Of a DNA stretch of 64,000 bases, positions 1 through 11,595 are shown piece by piece; within the stretch, counting starts at the first letter, position 1, and each line of letters opens with the position of its first letter. The stretch comes from Syngnathus acus (lineage: Eukaryota; Chordata; Actinopteri; Syngnathiformes; Syngnathidae). The position numbers were made by a program, and so were the translations under genes. Location of the stretch: the NCBI RefSeq assembly GCF_901709675.1, contig NC_051092.1, positions 16,373,128 to 16,437,127 of the forward strand. Direction: 5' to 3'. The notes below the pieces were generated by a model. It was not told where the DNA came from. It did no database searches and worked only from the letters and a program-made list of their open reading frames with translations.

Positions 1-1
1 G

Positions 2-145
2 TATGTCTGCAGGAGAACAGATCTACACACTTACTTGGACTACAAGGAGGCATCTGACACCTACCAACAAGCTTGGCAACTACTTCGCAAGCAGGCTTTC
101 CCTATTTGGCCACGCAGTAACAGAGACCTCCTGCTCTTCAAATGA
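2..145 (+). CDS. C-terminal exon of an unidentified plus-strand gene (partial)
   Basis: An open frame enters from the left edge and ends at a TGA at 143-145. It gives about 47 residues ending in LLLFK and containing YLDYKEASDTYQQAWQLL, an amphipathic helix-like stretch with no repeat character. A CTGCAG at 7-12 could be a splice acceptor, so the exon may begin near 13. I do not recognise the family. The gene would lie tail-to-tail with sntb2, which is on the minus strand. The exon is judged host-derived because the composition is protein-like and no transposon match is recognised. It could also be a chance frame. Confidence 0.35.
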   Translation, partial: YVCRRTDLHTYLDYKEASDTYQQAWQLLRKQAFPIWPRSNRDLLLFK

Positions 146-309
146 AACCCAAAATAATTCCATTAATGTTTTTGGGGAAACAAACTTATCTTAGATTTGA
201 GTTTGGGATTGTGTTCATTTTCCCCTCTGAACAATGTTTATTTTCCTTGCTAATATCATATACACAGCTGGATCCACTGGAGTGTCATAAAAAAGTCATT
301 ACCCTACTA

Positions 310-605
310 CAGTAATCCTCGTTTATCGCGGATAATTGGTTCCAAAAACCACCCGCGATAAGTGAAATCCGCAAAGTATGGTCACCAACAAGAAGTACTG
401 GTCAGGCTAACGAGTTAGCGAAAACGGACTTCTAAAGGAATGTAAACGAACATTTGGAGCAATACTACATTGTCCTAAAGGTTAGATACGTTTCCTCAAT
501 TTTGAAGTTTTGTTTTGACTTTTAAATGTTTTTTTAATTTGGAAAAAAAATCCGCGATGTAGTGAAGCCGCGATAAACGAAACGCGAAGTAGCGAGGGAT
601 CACTG
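310..605. mobile_element. Tigger/pogo-like MITE with TA target duplication
   Basis: The element starts CAGTAATCCTCGTTTATCGC and ends in the inverted complement, with TTTATCGCGG and GATCACTG recognisable at the two ends. It is flanked by TA at 308-309 and 606-607. At 296 bp it has no coding capacity. Fragments of the same family lie at about 6434-6500 and 33738-33812. Confidence 0.75.
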
Positions 606-607
606 TA

Positions 608-1020
608 TATAACTCCCTTCTAATCAGAAGAAAGGTTACACCACCATAATAGGCTGGTGACTTCAAATCATTTGCAAAAATCCTCTTCGGTATGAGAGTA
701 ACTTAGGGTCAAACAAATAAATGTATCCTGATACCGTGAGATCACAATTTGTATTAGAAATAGGAGGGTTTGAAAAGTGCCATCAATTCACCAAAAAGAG
801 CCCATTTCTATGTTTCTGTTCTCACCTAAATGATGAATGTTTTGTTAAAAATATATATTTGGGGGTCAAGGAATCATTTTGATATTTTATCCTACAGATC
901 ATTTGGTGATATCCTACATATCATTTATTCTACATATAAGAAAAATGTCAATTTTTTTTATTTTATGTCAATATTAATTTTGGATATTTCAATGATATTG
1001 CTATTAATTGCTATTTACTG
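608..1020. other. AT-rich unassigned stretch
   Basis: No gene, repeat boundary or RNA is recognised here. The 82-codon frame at 830-1078 is low-complexity and runs into the LINE tail, so it is not called. Confidence 0.4.
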
Positions 1021-1021
1021 T

Positions 1022-2175
1022 TTTCAATCAGAATCAGCTTTATTGACCAAGTTTGTGCTTGCCAAACAGGGAATTTGACTCTGGTTGATCTCAGCCTCTG
1101 TACAACATTTAAGTGACTGACAACGTTCAGGTAACTAACAACATTTAAGTGGCAAGAGCAGGATGTTATTGCACAGTGATGTCTCTGAGTCTCTATGAGT
1201 GGTGTGAGTTCATCAGAGCGACAGCCTGGGAGAAGAAGCTGTGTCTGTGTCTGCTGGTTTTGGCGTACAGCACTCTGTAACGCCGTCCGGAGGGGAGTAG
1301 TTTGAACAGACTGACCTGGGTGAGAAGGGTCTGGAGAGATGTTACTTGCACGTTTTCTGGTCCTGGACAGGTACAAGTCTTGGACAGATGGGAGGTTGGT
1401 CCCGATTATCTTTTCCGTAGAACTGCAGTCTGTGCTTGTCTTGTTTGGTGGGCGATCCAAACCTGAAGGTGATGGAGGTGCAGAGGATAGACTGGATGAT
1501 GGCAGTGTAAAACGTCTTCAGCAGCTCCTGTGGCAGATTGAACTTCCTGAGCTGTCTCAGAAAGCACAACCTCTGCTGGGCCTTCTTCCGGACAGAGTAT
1601 ATGTGGGCGGCCCATTTCAGGTCCCGGGAGATTGTGGATCCCAGGAACTTGAAGGTGTCTGTGGTGGGAATATCATTACTGAGTATGGTGAGGGGTGGAA
1701 GTGGCGAAGGGTCCCTCCTGAAGTCCACTGTCATCTCCACGGTTTTGAGCGGGTTCAGCTCCAGGTGGTTTTAGCTGCACCAGTGGACCAGCTACTCCAC
1801 CTCCTGTCTGTACGCTGTCATGTCACCGTCCCGGATCAGTCCGATGAGAGTGGTGTCGTCCGCATACTTCAGGAGCTTCACAGAAGAGTCGCCTGAGGAG
1901 AAATCGTTGGTGTAGAGCAGAAGTGGGCAATTCCGGTCCTCGAGGGCCAGTGCCCTGCATGTTTTCTATGTCACCCTGTTGCAACACACCTGATTCAAAT
2001 GGTCATATAATTAGCAAGGTCTGCAGAAGCTGGATAACAATCCTGATCATTTGAATCAGGTGTGTTGCAGCAAGGAGACCTAAAAACATGCAGGACACCG
2101 GCCCTCGAGGACTGGAATTACCCACCCCTGGTGTAGAGAGAGAAGAGCAGTAGGGAGAGTACACACCCCTGAGTG
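1022..2175 (-). mobile_element. LINE fragment (L2/CR1-like), 3' part of reverse transcriptase plus 3' UTR
   Basis: Read on the minus strand, this encodes the end of a LINE reverse transcriptase in several frames: VDFRRDPSP, TDTFKFLGSTISRDLKW, RLCFLRQLRKFNLPQELLKT, then the C-terminal block and a 3' UTR ending AATAAAGCTGATTCTGATT at about 1024. The frame is broken several times. The 5' side (RT motif GCVLSPLLF) is interrupted by the hAT MITE at 1918-2130 and resumes to about 2175. The sequence is close to the plus-strand fragment at 49319-50138 and the tail at 53840-54245, so all three belong to one family. Confidence 0.85.
1918..2130. mobile_element. hAT MITE nested in a LINE
   Basis: The terminal inverted repeats are CAGAAGTGGGCAATTCC and GGAATTACCCACCCCTG. 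The exact 8-bp target duplication GTGTAGAG lies at 1910-1917 and 2131-2138. Removing the element restores the LINE reverse-transcriptase sequence at CLYT, which shows the order of insertion. Confidence 0.9.
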
Positions 2176-3544
2176 TGATGGTGATCTGGCACAAAAGGTG
2201 TAACAGATGCGCCATGCGTGGTGATGTGACAAAATCCAAAGGAAAACAAGTGTCGGGTTGAGTCCCAGACAATTTGTCAAGTAGAAATACCAAATTTAAC
2301 CACTACAGTTCACCAGACCTGAGTTCAACATGAACAATTTAGTTACACATAGTCTCACAAATTTACTCTTCAAATATATTCTGCTTGCTTACAATCGGCC
2401 ATCATGCATTACTGATGATCATATACTCTGTAACTGCTTCACATATGATTTTGAAATGTTTTGTAAACCCATGACCATAAATTCACGTTATGGATAATGT
2501 GTCAGGACTCGTCACTGTTGGTGCGTAAAAAGGCGGTGACATGTATGGTTATTGTAAAACGGTAATGCAGTGTAAACTCTAGGTAACCAGTCTGAATTAT
2601 GGGTGATTTATGTATTAAACAGTCTAAGTTAAAGCCTCTGATTGCGACTCACTTTAAGGTAACTAGGACAGAGGTCAACAGACACATGGTGATGAATTTT
2701 CATAGCCTCGTAGTGGAATTTTACCAGTATCACGTAAGGAACTATAACTCTGTCCGCGTGACTACCAAAGAAAGAGTGGGCAATTCTTGGAAATGTCATC
2801 ACTAATTTCCAAGGAACTCACCAATTCTGCTATAAAAGCAGGCTCAAAGAGCGCTAGTCGTTCTCCTTTTCTCCAGCGAGTGCGCAGTGAGGATGTGTTG
2901 ACCGAAGACAATTTTTTGCCTTCTTCGACCTTTGTCTAAGATGCCAGGTCAATTGGAAGATTCTAATGGACATACTCAAATAATTTTGACTAAAGACAGA
3001 CAAAAAAAAGAACACTCTTGTAACATAGATCAACTTGATCACTCAACTATCCACCTAAAACACTTCAGTATTTTTACGTTTCCTTTTTTTGAAAACCTGA
3101 AATTGCAATCCTAACAGGATGTTGTCAGATTTTTGAGTAAAGGACATATTAGGGAGTTCAATTGGAAACAGTTTTTCCTGTGCCTAGCCACTTTGGAACG
3201 GAATGTTCTGCTTTATAGTAAGTGAGTAGAACAGTTTCAGTTGCATGCCATCTTGTAGTGGCCATCATAGTATTGTTGGGTTTTTGTATTTCAAGTACGT
3301 ATTGGTTTACTATTGGCTGGCATTGTAATCTTCATGAGAGGATTTATCTCAGCTGGCATTGTAATACTACAAGTTTATATAGTTATTTCCCATTCAATCA
3401 CTCTTGTTATCATTATTAAAGTATTTTCCCGCATCTAAACCTCTTTTTTTATATTATTTCTTCCCAAAAATTATTTCGGTGAATGAACAGCTAAACAGTT
3501 ATACTGGTCCTGCCATCCGTCTACTTAGAAAATAAAATGAGTCC
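2176..3544. other. Unassigned region with a promoter-like TATAAAAG
   Basis: No protein family is recognised. TATAAAAG at 2831-2838 is followed by sequence with no long ORF, and by a possible poly(A) region (ATTAAAG near 3414). This layout could be an old LTR or a host promoter. Neither target duplications nor a primer-binding site could be identified, so no element is called. Confidence 0.3.
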
Positions 3545-5036
3545 AGGCAATACTGACCAGGAAAGCTAAAACGTTTTTGAGTAAGAAGTTACGTTTATTT
3601 ATTTTGTCATTAATCAGAGAAACGTCTCAAAGGGCTTCACATGCCCACAGTTGAGAATTATTCTCAACATCCCCTAATCTTAACTCCCAGGAGGGCAAGA
3701 AAAAACTCCAAAACAAAATCCCTATTGTGGAAAAAAGTGTAATCGGTCGATCAGGGTTCGTATCTATCAAAGGATTTTTAAACGAAATGCGAGTAAGATT
3801 GTGTTCTCTAGGCCTGACATCACCTCTCAAATGTTTATTAGCGCGGTGGGACGATACAACCGTGGGAATTTGATAGTAAATATTTGTTACACATGTAATA
3901 TTATCTGAAACAGGCACCGTTTCATCAGCGATACCGGTCGGGGTGGAGTGGTTGGATTTGTCTACTACCTCAGTAGAAAGTGTGTTCACGTGTACTGTAG
4001 TACTATTCAAACTGTGACACTCTAATCTACACAAGGAGCTATGCGCATGCTGGAAGTCTAGCCTAGCGCTAGTTAACTTTAACTTAACAGACTCCAAACC
4101 CATCCTAACAGGTGGTCTAATCACCTGTGCCCCGGCCTGCTCTAAAGTGACCTGCCATGAGTGGCTCAAACAGTAATCTATATTCCTAGAAAGAGTGAAG
4201 GCGCCTTCACGGTTAGGATGAAGGCCGTCCTTCCTCAGCAGGTTGGGGCGGCCCCAGAAGGAGGACCAGTTATCTATAAAATACAGTCCCTGCTTTCTAC
4301 AGAACCCAGCCATCCATCGATTAAGGGAGACTAATCTACTAAACTTCTCATCAATGCCTCTCCCAGGCAGGGGGCCAGAGAAAAATACTCGATGCCGACT
4401 CATCTTTCTGGCGAGATCACAAGTCCTCGCGATGTTTTTCTTTGTGATATCTGATTGCCTCATCCTAACATCATTGGCGCCGACGTGTATCACTATGTCC
4501 GAGTAGCTAGTGTTGTTGGAACTACGCTGTTGACTAGGTCTATTGCGAGTCCGCTCCCTAAGATTAGCTTCTATGTCGGGTGCTCTGCCCCAGGAATACA
4601 CATTACCGTGGCTGGATTTTTAAGCGTAATATTTCAGGCAATGGAGTCACCTATGACCAAAGTGCGAGGGCCAGTAGACCGAAATGACTTTGGACGGCTA
4701 TGCGTCTTACTTGGCTCATCGCGATTAGCAAGCCGCTTGGGGCTAATGCTAACTGGGCTAGCGGGCTGACTACAGTCCGCCAAATCTACTGTTATCGCAC
4801 TATTCTGCTCTAGCTGGCGGACACATCCCTCTAGCAGGGACAACCTCTCTAAGAGAAGGGTGCAGTTGGTGCACGAAGCCGTACAAACCTCTTGATCCAC
4901 AGCCATACTTTGTGTCCGATGATCGACGGTAGGCAAACCGCCACGAAGCCTCCGCTGAGAGCCGAACAGTGACGTGGTCGAAAAAATATTACTGTCACCT
5001 CCCCAGCTTGAACCAGCCAATCTTCCAGCCAAAACA
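3545..5036 (-). pseudogene. LINE ORF1 with SGNH/GDSL-type esterase domain, broken, fused to LINE 3' UTR
   Basis: The minus strand encodes a LINE ORF1 of the esterase type found in CR1/L2 elements. The N-terminal part (5032 to 4634) has a Cys-containing leucine-rich coiled-coil segment (CTNCTLLLERLSLLEGC), then block I of the esterase (TLVIGDSI). A TGA at 4636-4634 follows at once, where the family normally has Arg, which is consistent with a CGA-to-TGA change. A frameshift lies shortly after. The second frame (4601 to 3627) carries IVIHVGANDV and KDGLHPNREG, the esterase blocks with the catalytic Asp/His. From about 3790 down, the sequence resembles a LINE 3' UTR (GTGAAGCCCTTTGAGACG, AATAAATAAA), so ORF2 is missing. 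The 5' end abuts the transposon at 5039. Confidence 0.75.
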
Positions 5037-5038
5037 TA

Positions 5039-6598
5039 CCGTATTTTTCGGACTAAAAGTCGCTCCGGAATATAGGTCGCATTAGCTATAAAATGTACAA
5101 TAACGTGAAAAAAAACATGTATAAGTCGCTCCGGAGTATAAGTCGCATTTTGGGGGAAATTTATTAGACAAAATTCAACACCAAGAACAGACGTTGAACG
5201 AGCAACAACAGGCTAAACGATAGGTATGCTAACGTGACATAAACACAAACGAAGAGCTGAGAACGGGCCTGACGTAACATTCAGAGTTATTAAAAAAAAC
5301 TATTACATAAATAACACGTTTATAAAACCATCTGTGTCACTCCATCATCATCATCATCATCGGTTTAAAGTCCGTTTTCCAGGCGCCGCTGGGTTGGACT
5401 GGATTCTCAATATGGCTTTCTTCCACCGATCGATCATCCTTTATGTCAACAATGCAGGCCGGGTGCGCGCCTCTGACGGCGGTTGCACTTCAAAATATTC
5501 CACAGGCCCATACAACGATATATTTAATTTATATATCAAATAACTATTATATAAGCAATAATATCAAACCATCTGTGTCATTCCAAATCATTAAATCCAT
5601 CGATCAAATTCCTCATCCTTTGTCAACACCGGCGTGCGTGCGCCCTGACGTCAGCCTCATCGTTATTTCACAGATCTAGTATATAACTATATTATAGCGT
5701 TAACAAAGTACAAGGAAAGACGTGGGTTTGGTAAACGGCTCTTTATTTAACAAAACAAGAGTTCAACGAGCCAACAACTACTGAACTGTAATGATTAAAA
5801 CATATACAAGTTGCTATACGAAATAAAATATATCAAATAACTATAACATAAATAGTTCACCGCCACACGGCCCCAAGCATCGGCGTGGACTTCCAGGCGT
5901 GTGGCGGCGTGGACTTCCATCCCCGGAGGTGGCACTTCCAGCCATGGAGGTGGAAGAGAGCTCCATAGAATAGGACCGGGCATGCGTAAAAGCCATGTCC
6001 GAGCCCCATCCACCGTCCCCGGACAGCCACCCGGCCGAGCGCCGGCCCCCGACTTCCATCCACGGAGGTGAAAGAGAGCTCCGTAGAGTAGGACCGGGCG
6101 TGCGTAAAAGCCATGTCCGAGCCCCATCCACCGTCCCCGGACAGCCACCTGGCCGAGCGCCGGCCCCCGACTTCAATCCACAGAGGTGAAAGAGAGCGCC
6201 GTAGAGTAGGACCGGGCGTGCGTAAAAGCCATAATAGTTTTTCAAACCTTCTGTGTCACTCCAAATCATTAGATCCTTCAAACTCTTCGTCCTCCGTGTC
6301 ACTTACAAACAAATGATGCCGGTAGTACGTGGGGCCCTTCGTCATCTTCGTCATCCCGTGATCGAATCTTTGTCCTTTATGTAAACAACCGCCGCGCCGC
6401 GCCGCGCCGCTGACTTCACTTGAAATTCAAATTACAGTAATCCCTTGCTACATCTCGGTTCGTTTATCGCAGTTTCACTTTTTTATTTTTTTATTTTGAA
6501 GATTTGTGAAAAAATTCACATATAAGTCGCTCCTCAGTATAAGTCGCCCCCCCACCCAAACTATGAAAAAACTGCGACTTATAGTCCGAAAAATACGG
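5039..6598. mobile_element. TA-target DNA transposon, tandem-array family, copy A
   Basis: The 5' terminus CCGTATTTTTCGGACTAAAA and 3' terminus GACTTATAGTCCGAAAAATACGG are inverted copies flanked by TA (5037-5038, 6599-6600). Subterminal repeats such as AAGTCGCTCCGGAGTATAAG are present. The element is non-autonomous, and its interior is made of family-specific blocks, a (CAT)n run at 5342-5360 and a GC-rich 118-bp tandem repeat. Related copies are at 6601-9277, 24481-24905, 33089-38500 and 53536-54600. Confidence 0.8.
5950..6232. repeat. 118-bp GC-rich tandem repeat
   Basis: The block containing CATGTCCGAGCCCCATCCAC recurs at 5993 and 6111 (118 bp apart), with a third partial unit running to about 6232. 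Overlapping frames on both strands here simply repeat and are not genes. A single unit fragment recurs at 26466-26536. Confidence 0.85.
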
Positions 6599-6687
6599 TA
6601 TATGTCGCACCGGAGTTTAAGTCGCATTTTGGGGGAAATTTATTCGACAAAATCCAACACCAAGTACAGACATGTACCAGCAAAAAC

Positions 6688-7005
6688 ACAACTCATTTTA
6701 TTCGCGGGCCGCATTGTAGTCATAGCTTCTTTCGGAGGTTCATTATGACTGTCAACCCAAATAAATGTATGAGCACCTCATATTATATACAGTAAAAGCT
6801 ACAAAACAAACTGACAAATAACTCATTTTCAAATCAGACGAGTAAAAACTGGTCAAATATTTCAAGAAAAGATATTAAAAGTGAAGACAATTTGCAATTC
6901 CAGTAATGACACACGAATTTGATGCACAATTTGTCTACGCGGGACACATAAAATGATGTGGCGGGCCGTATCTGGCCCCCAGGCTTTGAGTTTGACACCT
7001 GTGGG
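6688..7005. mobile_element. hAT element fragment (3' end)
   Basis: The fragment ends in GAGTTTGACACCTGTG preceded by CGGGCCGTATCTGGCCCC, the terminal pattern of a common fish hAT family. The 5' terminus is absent. The host element resumes at GGTTAAACGATACGG. Confidence 0.6.
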
Positions 7006-7084
7006 TTAAACGATACGGTATGCTAACGTGACATAAACACAGACGAGGAGCTGAGAAAGGGCCTAATGTAACATTAACAGTTAA

Positions 7085-7690
7085 CTATAACATAAAAATA
7101 CGTTTAGTAAACCATCTGTCACTCCAAATCATTGAATCCATCGATCGAATTCTTTGTCCTTTCTGTAAACAACGCCACGTGTGCGGCGCGCCGTTGACGT
7201 CAGACTCGTCAAATTATTCCACAGGCCCATATAACGATATATAAACTATATATCAAATAACTATAATATAAACAACAATTTTACCAAACCATCTGTGTCA
7301 CTCCAAATCAATTAATCTATCGATCGAAATCTTCGTCCTTTATGTAAACAATGCCGCATGTGCAGCGCGCTGCTGACATCGGCCTCGTCGTCAGTTGCAG
7401 TTCAAATTATTTCACAATATAAACAATTTTATCAAACCATCTGTGTCACTCCAAATCATTAAATCCATCGATCGAATTCTTCGTCCTTAATGTAAACAAC
7501 GGCGCGTGTGCGGCGCGCCGCTGACGTCGAACTCGTTGTCAGTTGCAGTTCAAATTATTTCACAGGCCCATATACCGGTATATAAACTATATATCAAATA
7601 ACAATAATATAAACAACAATTTTATCGAATCATCCGTGTCACTCCAAATCATTAAATCCATCGGAATCTTCGTCCTGTCACAAAAAAAAA
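7085..7690. repeat. Tandem array inside copy B
   Basis: Units containing CTGTGTCACTCCAAATCATT, a GACGTCA core and AGGCCCATATAACGATATAT recur at about 7110, 7290, 7437 and 7632, with further units at 8568 and 8998 beyond the nested hAT. The unit is the complement of the 191-bp repeats at 33820-34660. Confidence 0.8.
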
Positions 7691-7752
7691 AAAAAAAAAA
7701 AAACACCTGTTGACAACGGAACTACGTGCGCCGCTGATGTCAGACTAGATAT

Positions 7753-8521
7753 TAGGGGTGTAACGATTCATCGATACACATCGATTAATCGATATAATGC
7801 TCTACGATTTGTTGGCATCGATGCTAAACGTAAACATCGATCTATATCGCCCGTTTTTTACCTCGGACATTAGACGCGACTTTATTTTGAAATCCAGTTC
7901 ATTGTTGCTTGCTTCCTCTTTCCGGGAGCAGTGCGCGGCGTGTTGTGTTGTGAGCAGAGCAGGCACGTGAAAGGGGAGCCGACAACTACGCGGCTCCTGG
8001 GCTGGTGCTATGGCTAGTGTCCAAGAAGACGAGGAAATTCGCTCCCCTTTGGGCTTCAAGTCATTCGTTTGGAAGCACTTTTTTTTTGCATTTGGATTAG
8101 AACATATGGTCAAGGTGTAATGTTTACTACATTCATTATAAAGAACTTATTTTTGTTTTGTAATTAAATAGTTCAGTAATGCACTTTAAAGTTAATGGTA
8201 TTACAAAAAAAGAAAGAATATTCATTTTTCTTTACTTATATGAGAAAAATATAGGAATTTGATAAAGTTCAGTGTTAAAATAAGCACTTTGTATACTACA
8301 ATACTCTTGTAATTTCCTAAATAAAGAGTTTGCAGTACCTTGTTGATTTTGCGTATGAATTGTTATAAATCAGGATTATAAATCTATATCGATCATAGAG
8401 CACTATATCGTGATGTATCGTGAATGAATCACAGCAGGCTTTAAGATATCGGCAAATATCGTATCGTGGTTCTTTGTATCGATATATCGTATCGTGACAA
8501 AACCCGCGATTCACACCCCGA
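7753..8521 (+). mobile_element. hAT MITE nested in copy B
   Basis: The termini are TAGGGGTGTAACGATTCATC and GCGATTCACACCCCGA. An 8-bp target duplication CTAGATAT lies at 7745-7752 and 8522-8529. The ends are rich in ATCGAT-type inverted sequence. The element keeps the start of a transposase reading frame (8010-8120). Confidence 0.85.
8010..8120 (+). pseudogene. N-terminal remnant of a hAT (ZBED-type) transposase
   Basis: An ATG at 8010 opens a 36-residue frame containing GFKSFVWKHFFFAFGLE. This matches the start of BED-finger hAT transposases, which begin with an acidic stretch followed by KSxVWKxFGF. The zinc ligands are not reached. AAG|GTGTAA at 8112-8120 resembles a splice donor, so this may be exon 1 of the parent element. 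The rest was lost by internal deletion. Confidence 0.55.
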
Positions 8522-8621
8522 CTAGATATATCAAATAAATTTAATATAAACAACAATTTTAACGAACCATCCGTGTCACTCCAAATTATTAAATCCATCG
8601 GAATCTTCATCCGCTGTGACA

Positions 8622-8655
<34 letters not shown>

Positions 8656-9287
8656 AGCTGTTGACTCCGGAACTAGGTGCGGCGCTGACGTCAGCCTCGT
8701 CGTCAGTTGCGGCTCCAATTATTCCACAGATCTATGTATATAACTATATTGAAGCGTTACCAAAGTACCAGGCAAGACGTGGGTTTTGTAACCGGCTCTT
8801 TATTTCACAAAACAAGAGCTCAACATATGAGCCAACACAGTGCTATAAGTGCCCTGGATCGTTCTTCCGCCACCCTCCCCTTCTGCTGCCTTCATGGCCT
8901 TGCTAGACAATCGGAAACTACTGAAGTCTAACAATAGACGTTGCTACTCTAAACTATTTATCAAATAACTATAACATAAATAACAAGTTTATCGAACAGT
9001 CTGTGTCACTCCAAATCATAAAATCTCCTGACTCCGGAAGTCAGTGAATGGAACTCATTGTCAGTGAGGCTCCAATTATACCCACAGCCATAGTGCACCC
9101 TAATGCGGTTTAAAGTGAAAATAACATGTGAAGTCATCAACTATTCTAGTAAGTCAGTAATGTAAAATCAAGTAAAAATTTGTGAATAATTACACATATA
9201 AGTCGCTCCTGAGTGTAAGTTGCCCCCCCCACCCAAACTATGAAAAAAACCCACGACTTATAGTCCGAAAAATACGGTATGTAATTT

Positions 9288-9482
9288 TTTTTATTTCATG
9301 CATTGAGTTGGCTGTGTTCTTTGAACAAGGTGATGTTCATACACGGCTCATATTGTGCACCAGTAAAAAAACATCTATGTCTTGAATTTGAAGAAAATAA
9401 TTTTATTTTTCACAAGGGGTTCGGTGAATGCGCATATGAAGCTGGTGGGGTTCGGTACCTCCAACAAGGTTAAGAACCACTG
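9288..9482. mobile_element. hAT element 3' end
   Basis: The fragment ends GGTTAAGAACCACTG with GGTGGGGTTCGGTACCTCC upstream, a well-known fish hAT terminus. The 5' end is missing. The following 300 bp (9483-9790) hold nothing recognised. Confidence 0.6.
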
Positions 9483-9796
9483 GCCTAAGCAGACACGTCC
9501 ACATGCATTTTGGGTCAGCTGAAGTTTGCGATGGATCAGGACCGTGCCAATTCGATAACAGCAGAATGCCTGTTATCAGAAGTCTGATGATCTACATCTT
9601 TCACATCCTCTACAGACAGTATTGCTAGGCACACCACTTTCCACTCGTTCCAGGGATCTAAGGTGTACCCAGCAGAGGGGCAAGGGGTGTGCCCCCCACC
9701 TCTATCCTTGCCGAAAAAAAATTGTAGATGGACTCGAGAGACCAGCTCACTAATTCCATGATTAGGTTTTGGAAATAAATATAAAGGAGGCTAGAA

Positions 9797-10104
9797 TAAA
9801 GTTAAAGTCCCAATGATCGTCACACACACACCTGGGTGTGGTGAAATTTGTCCTCTGCATTTAACCCATCCCCGTGTGATTTTAATCCAGCCCCTGGGGG
9901 AGAGGGGAGCAGTGAGCAGCAGCGGTGCCGCGCTCGGGAATCAGTTGGTGATCTAACCCCCCAATTCCAACCCTTAATGCTGAGTGCCAAGCAGGGAGGC
10001 AATGGGTCCCATTTTTATAGTCTTTGGTATGACCCGGCCGGGGTTTGAACCCACAACCTTCCAGTCTCAGGGCGGACACTCTACCACTAGGCCACTGAGC
10101 TGGT
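9797..10104 (-). mobile_element. tRNA-derived SINE, (CTTTAA)n-tail family (SINE-A)
   Basis: On the minus strand the head CAGCTCAGTGGCCTAGTGGT resembles an A box and GGTTCAAACC a B box. The body follows, then the tail with AAAGTTAAAG on the plus strand. Full-length copies of the same family are at 38165-38475 and 41309-41585. Confidence 0.85.
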
Positions 10105-10205
10105 TGAGACAGAGGACAGCATACAGACAGTCAGCAAGCAGGGAAGAAGAAGAAGCAGAAGCAGACCAAGAAGTGTGTGCCTTCGTTCAGAGCCAAGCAA
10201 GATAA

Positions 10206-11595
10206 AAAAAAGTCCACACAAACCGTGATTTCAGATTCTTTATTAGTATCATTTGTGATTACATGGCATACTATGTATTGTTTTAATAGTCTAAAATAGT
10301 ACATTGCATTTGACATTTCTCAGAAGCATTTCATCTCTTGTGACCTCTGTCAAATGATTGTATTGTATTGGGCTCAAACTGCCAGAGACATTACCTTTGG
10401 TTAAAATACACCAATCCTCTGAAGCATTTGCATAGATAGTCAGTAATTTCAAACAGAAGATACATTTTAATAATGAAGAAAAGAATAGAGAACCTACATA
10501 GGCAAAGGATGCTAGTAGTACTGCTTCGAAGGATGATGAAAATCATACAACAAAATACAGTACAGAAAATCGGAGGAAACTGATTTTTTTTCTTTTTTGC
10601 ATCAGGCGTTCAAAAGCAGCATTCTGTCAAGGTTAACAATGCCAAAATCCTTGTAAATTTTGACAAGGCCACATATTTAAAAGAACAATATGACAACAGA
10701 ATAAGAAGGGCAACAAAACATGAGTTGTGTGCATTTTATTTATATCTGTTTTGCATTGTTAGGAAATATCCCATTATCTAGACTGAAACAATCAACCATA
10801 AGTACTTCAAAAAGACATCTCAAAATGACATCTTAAAGAAACCTTAAAACGGGGGCAAGTGGTGTTGGGATGAGTAAGAACAAAAGAAACTGTAGTTTCC
10901 ATCATTATAATACAGGTTTTTACTAGATACAAAGTTGACTGTACAAATATGTTACCACAGATTAGTAGTTATGGATAGGGCTGGATTATAATCTTTTAAG
11001 ACTTTGAAAATGTGTGAACATTTTAAATTTTAAGTTGCAGCTACAAATAAAATATAACATTTATATAAATATTAACATTTCAAAATTGTGAAAACAACTC
11101 ACTCTATTTTAGTGTCATCAAGAATAAAATTAATTGTATCAACAGCATAGGGAACCCAAACATCAACTGACATCTGACTCATGTATTTAAATACAAAAGT
11201 GATTTAAAAGAATAATTAGAATTCATTTGCTATACATAGTGGGTGTTGGCAAGTTAAAGTTTCAATAACTAAACATTTTAAAAAAAAAAGTCAAACATTT
11301 GTCAAAACCTAATCAGTGTGCGCCATGGGGCCATAAATTTTAAAATTGTTATAAACACAATTGTTAGTCTTTAAAGAAAACGTTTAATCTGCACTCAAAA
11401 AAGAAAAATGTGGTGGTATTTTGTTAAGTACAGACACCCAGTATGACAAAGAAAAGCAGCACCAATTTTTAGGTGAGATTGAGAGTGAGAATTTCTATCC
11501 AGAAGAGTTTAATTATACTATTTTCATTGTATATTTGCTGTCTTACATATATTCTTTCTACAATTAAAGATCAGGGGTTTAGGACCCTTTTAAGC
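10206..11595 (-). other. AT-rich stretch, possibly 3' UTR of a minus-strand transcript
   Basis: No protein or repeat family is recognised. On the minus strand an AATAAA lies at 10244-10239 near the downstream edge. The non-repetitive AT-rich character would fit a long 3' UTR such as that of sntb2. No upstream coding exon was found next to it, so this is only a suggestion. Confidence 0.25.

Larger units (their letters stand above)
6601..9277. mobile_element. TA-target DNA transposon, tandem-array family, copy B (5' truncated)
   Basis: This is a second copy directly abutting copy A. Internal blocks match copy A (CACCGGAGTTTAAGTCGCAT, GCTAACGTGACATAAACACA), and the 3' terminus is GTCCGAAAAATACGG with TA at 9278-9279. 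It lacks the first ~80 bp. It has been inserted into by a hAT fragment (6688-7005) and a hAT MITE (7753-8521), and contains poly(A) tracts at about 7681-7703 and 8622-8655. Confidence 0.75.

Noticed and set aside
1339-1896. 185-codon plus-strand frame
   Set aside because: Antisense to the LINE reverse-transcriptase fragment on the minus strand.
5342-5360. (CAT)n giving a His run
   Set aside because: Simple repeat within a non-coding transposon.
5795-6316. Several overlapping proline-rich frames on both strands
   Set aside because: They repeat with the 118-bp tandem unit and are open only because of its composition.
9820-10079. 60-70-codon frames in SINE-A copies (also 16501-16735, 22918-23152, 38186-38445)
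   Set aside because: The same short frames recur in every SINE copy on both strands; they are not genes.
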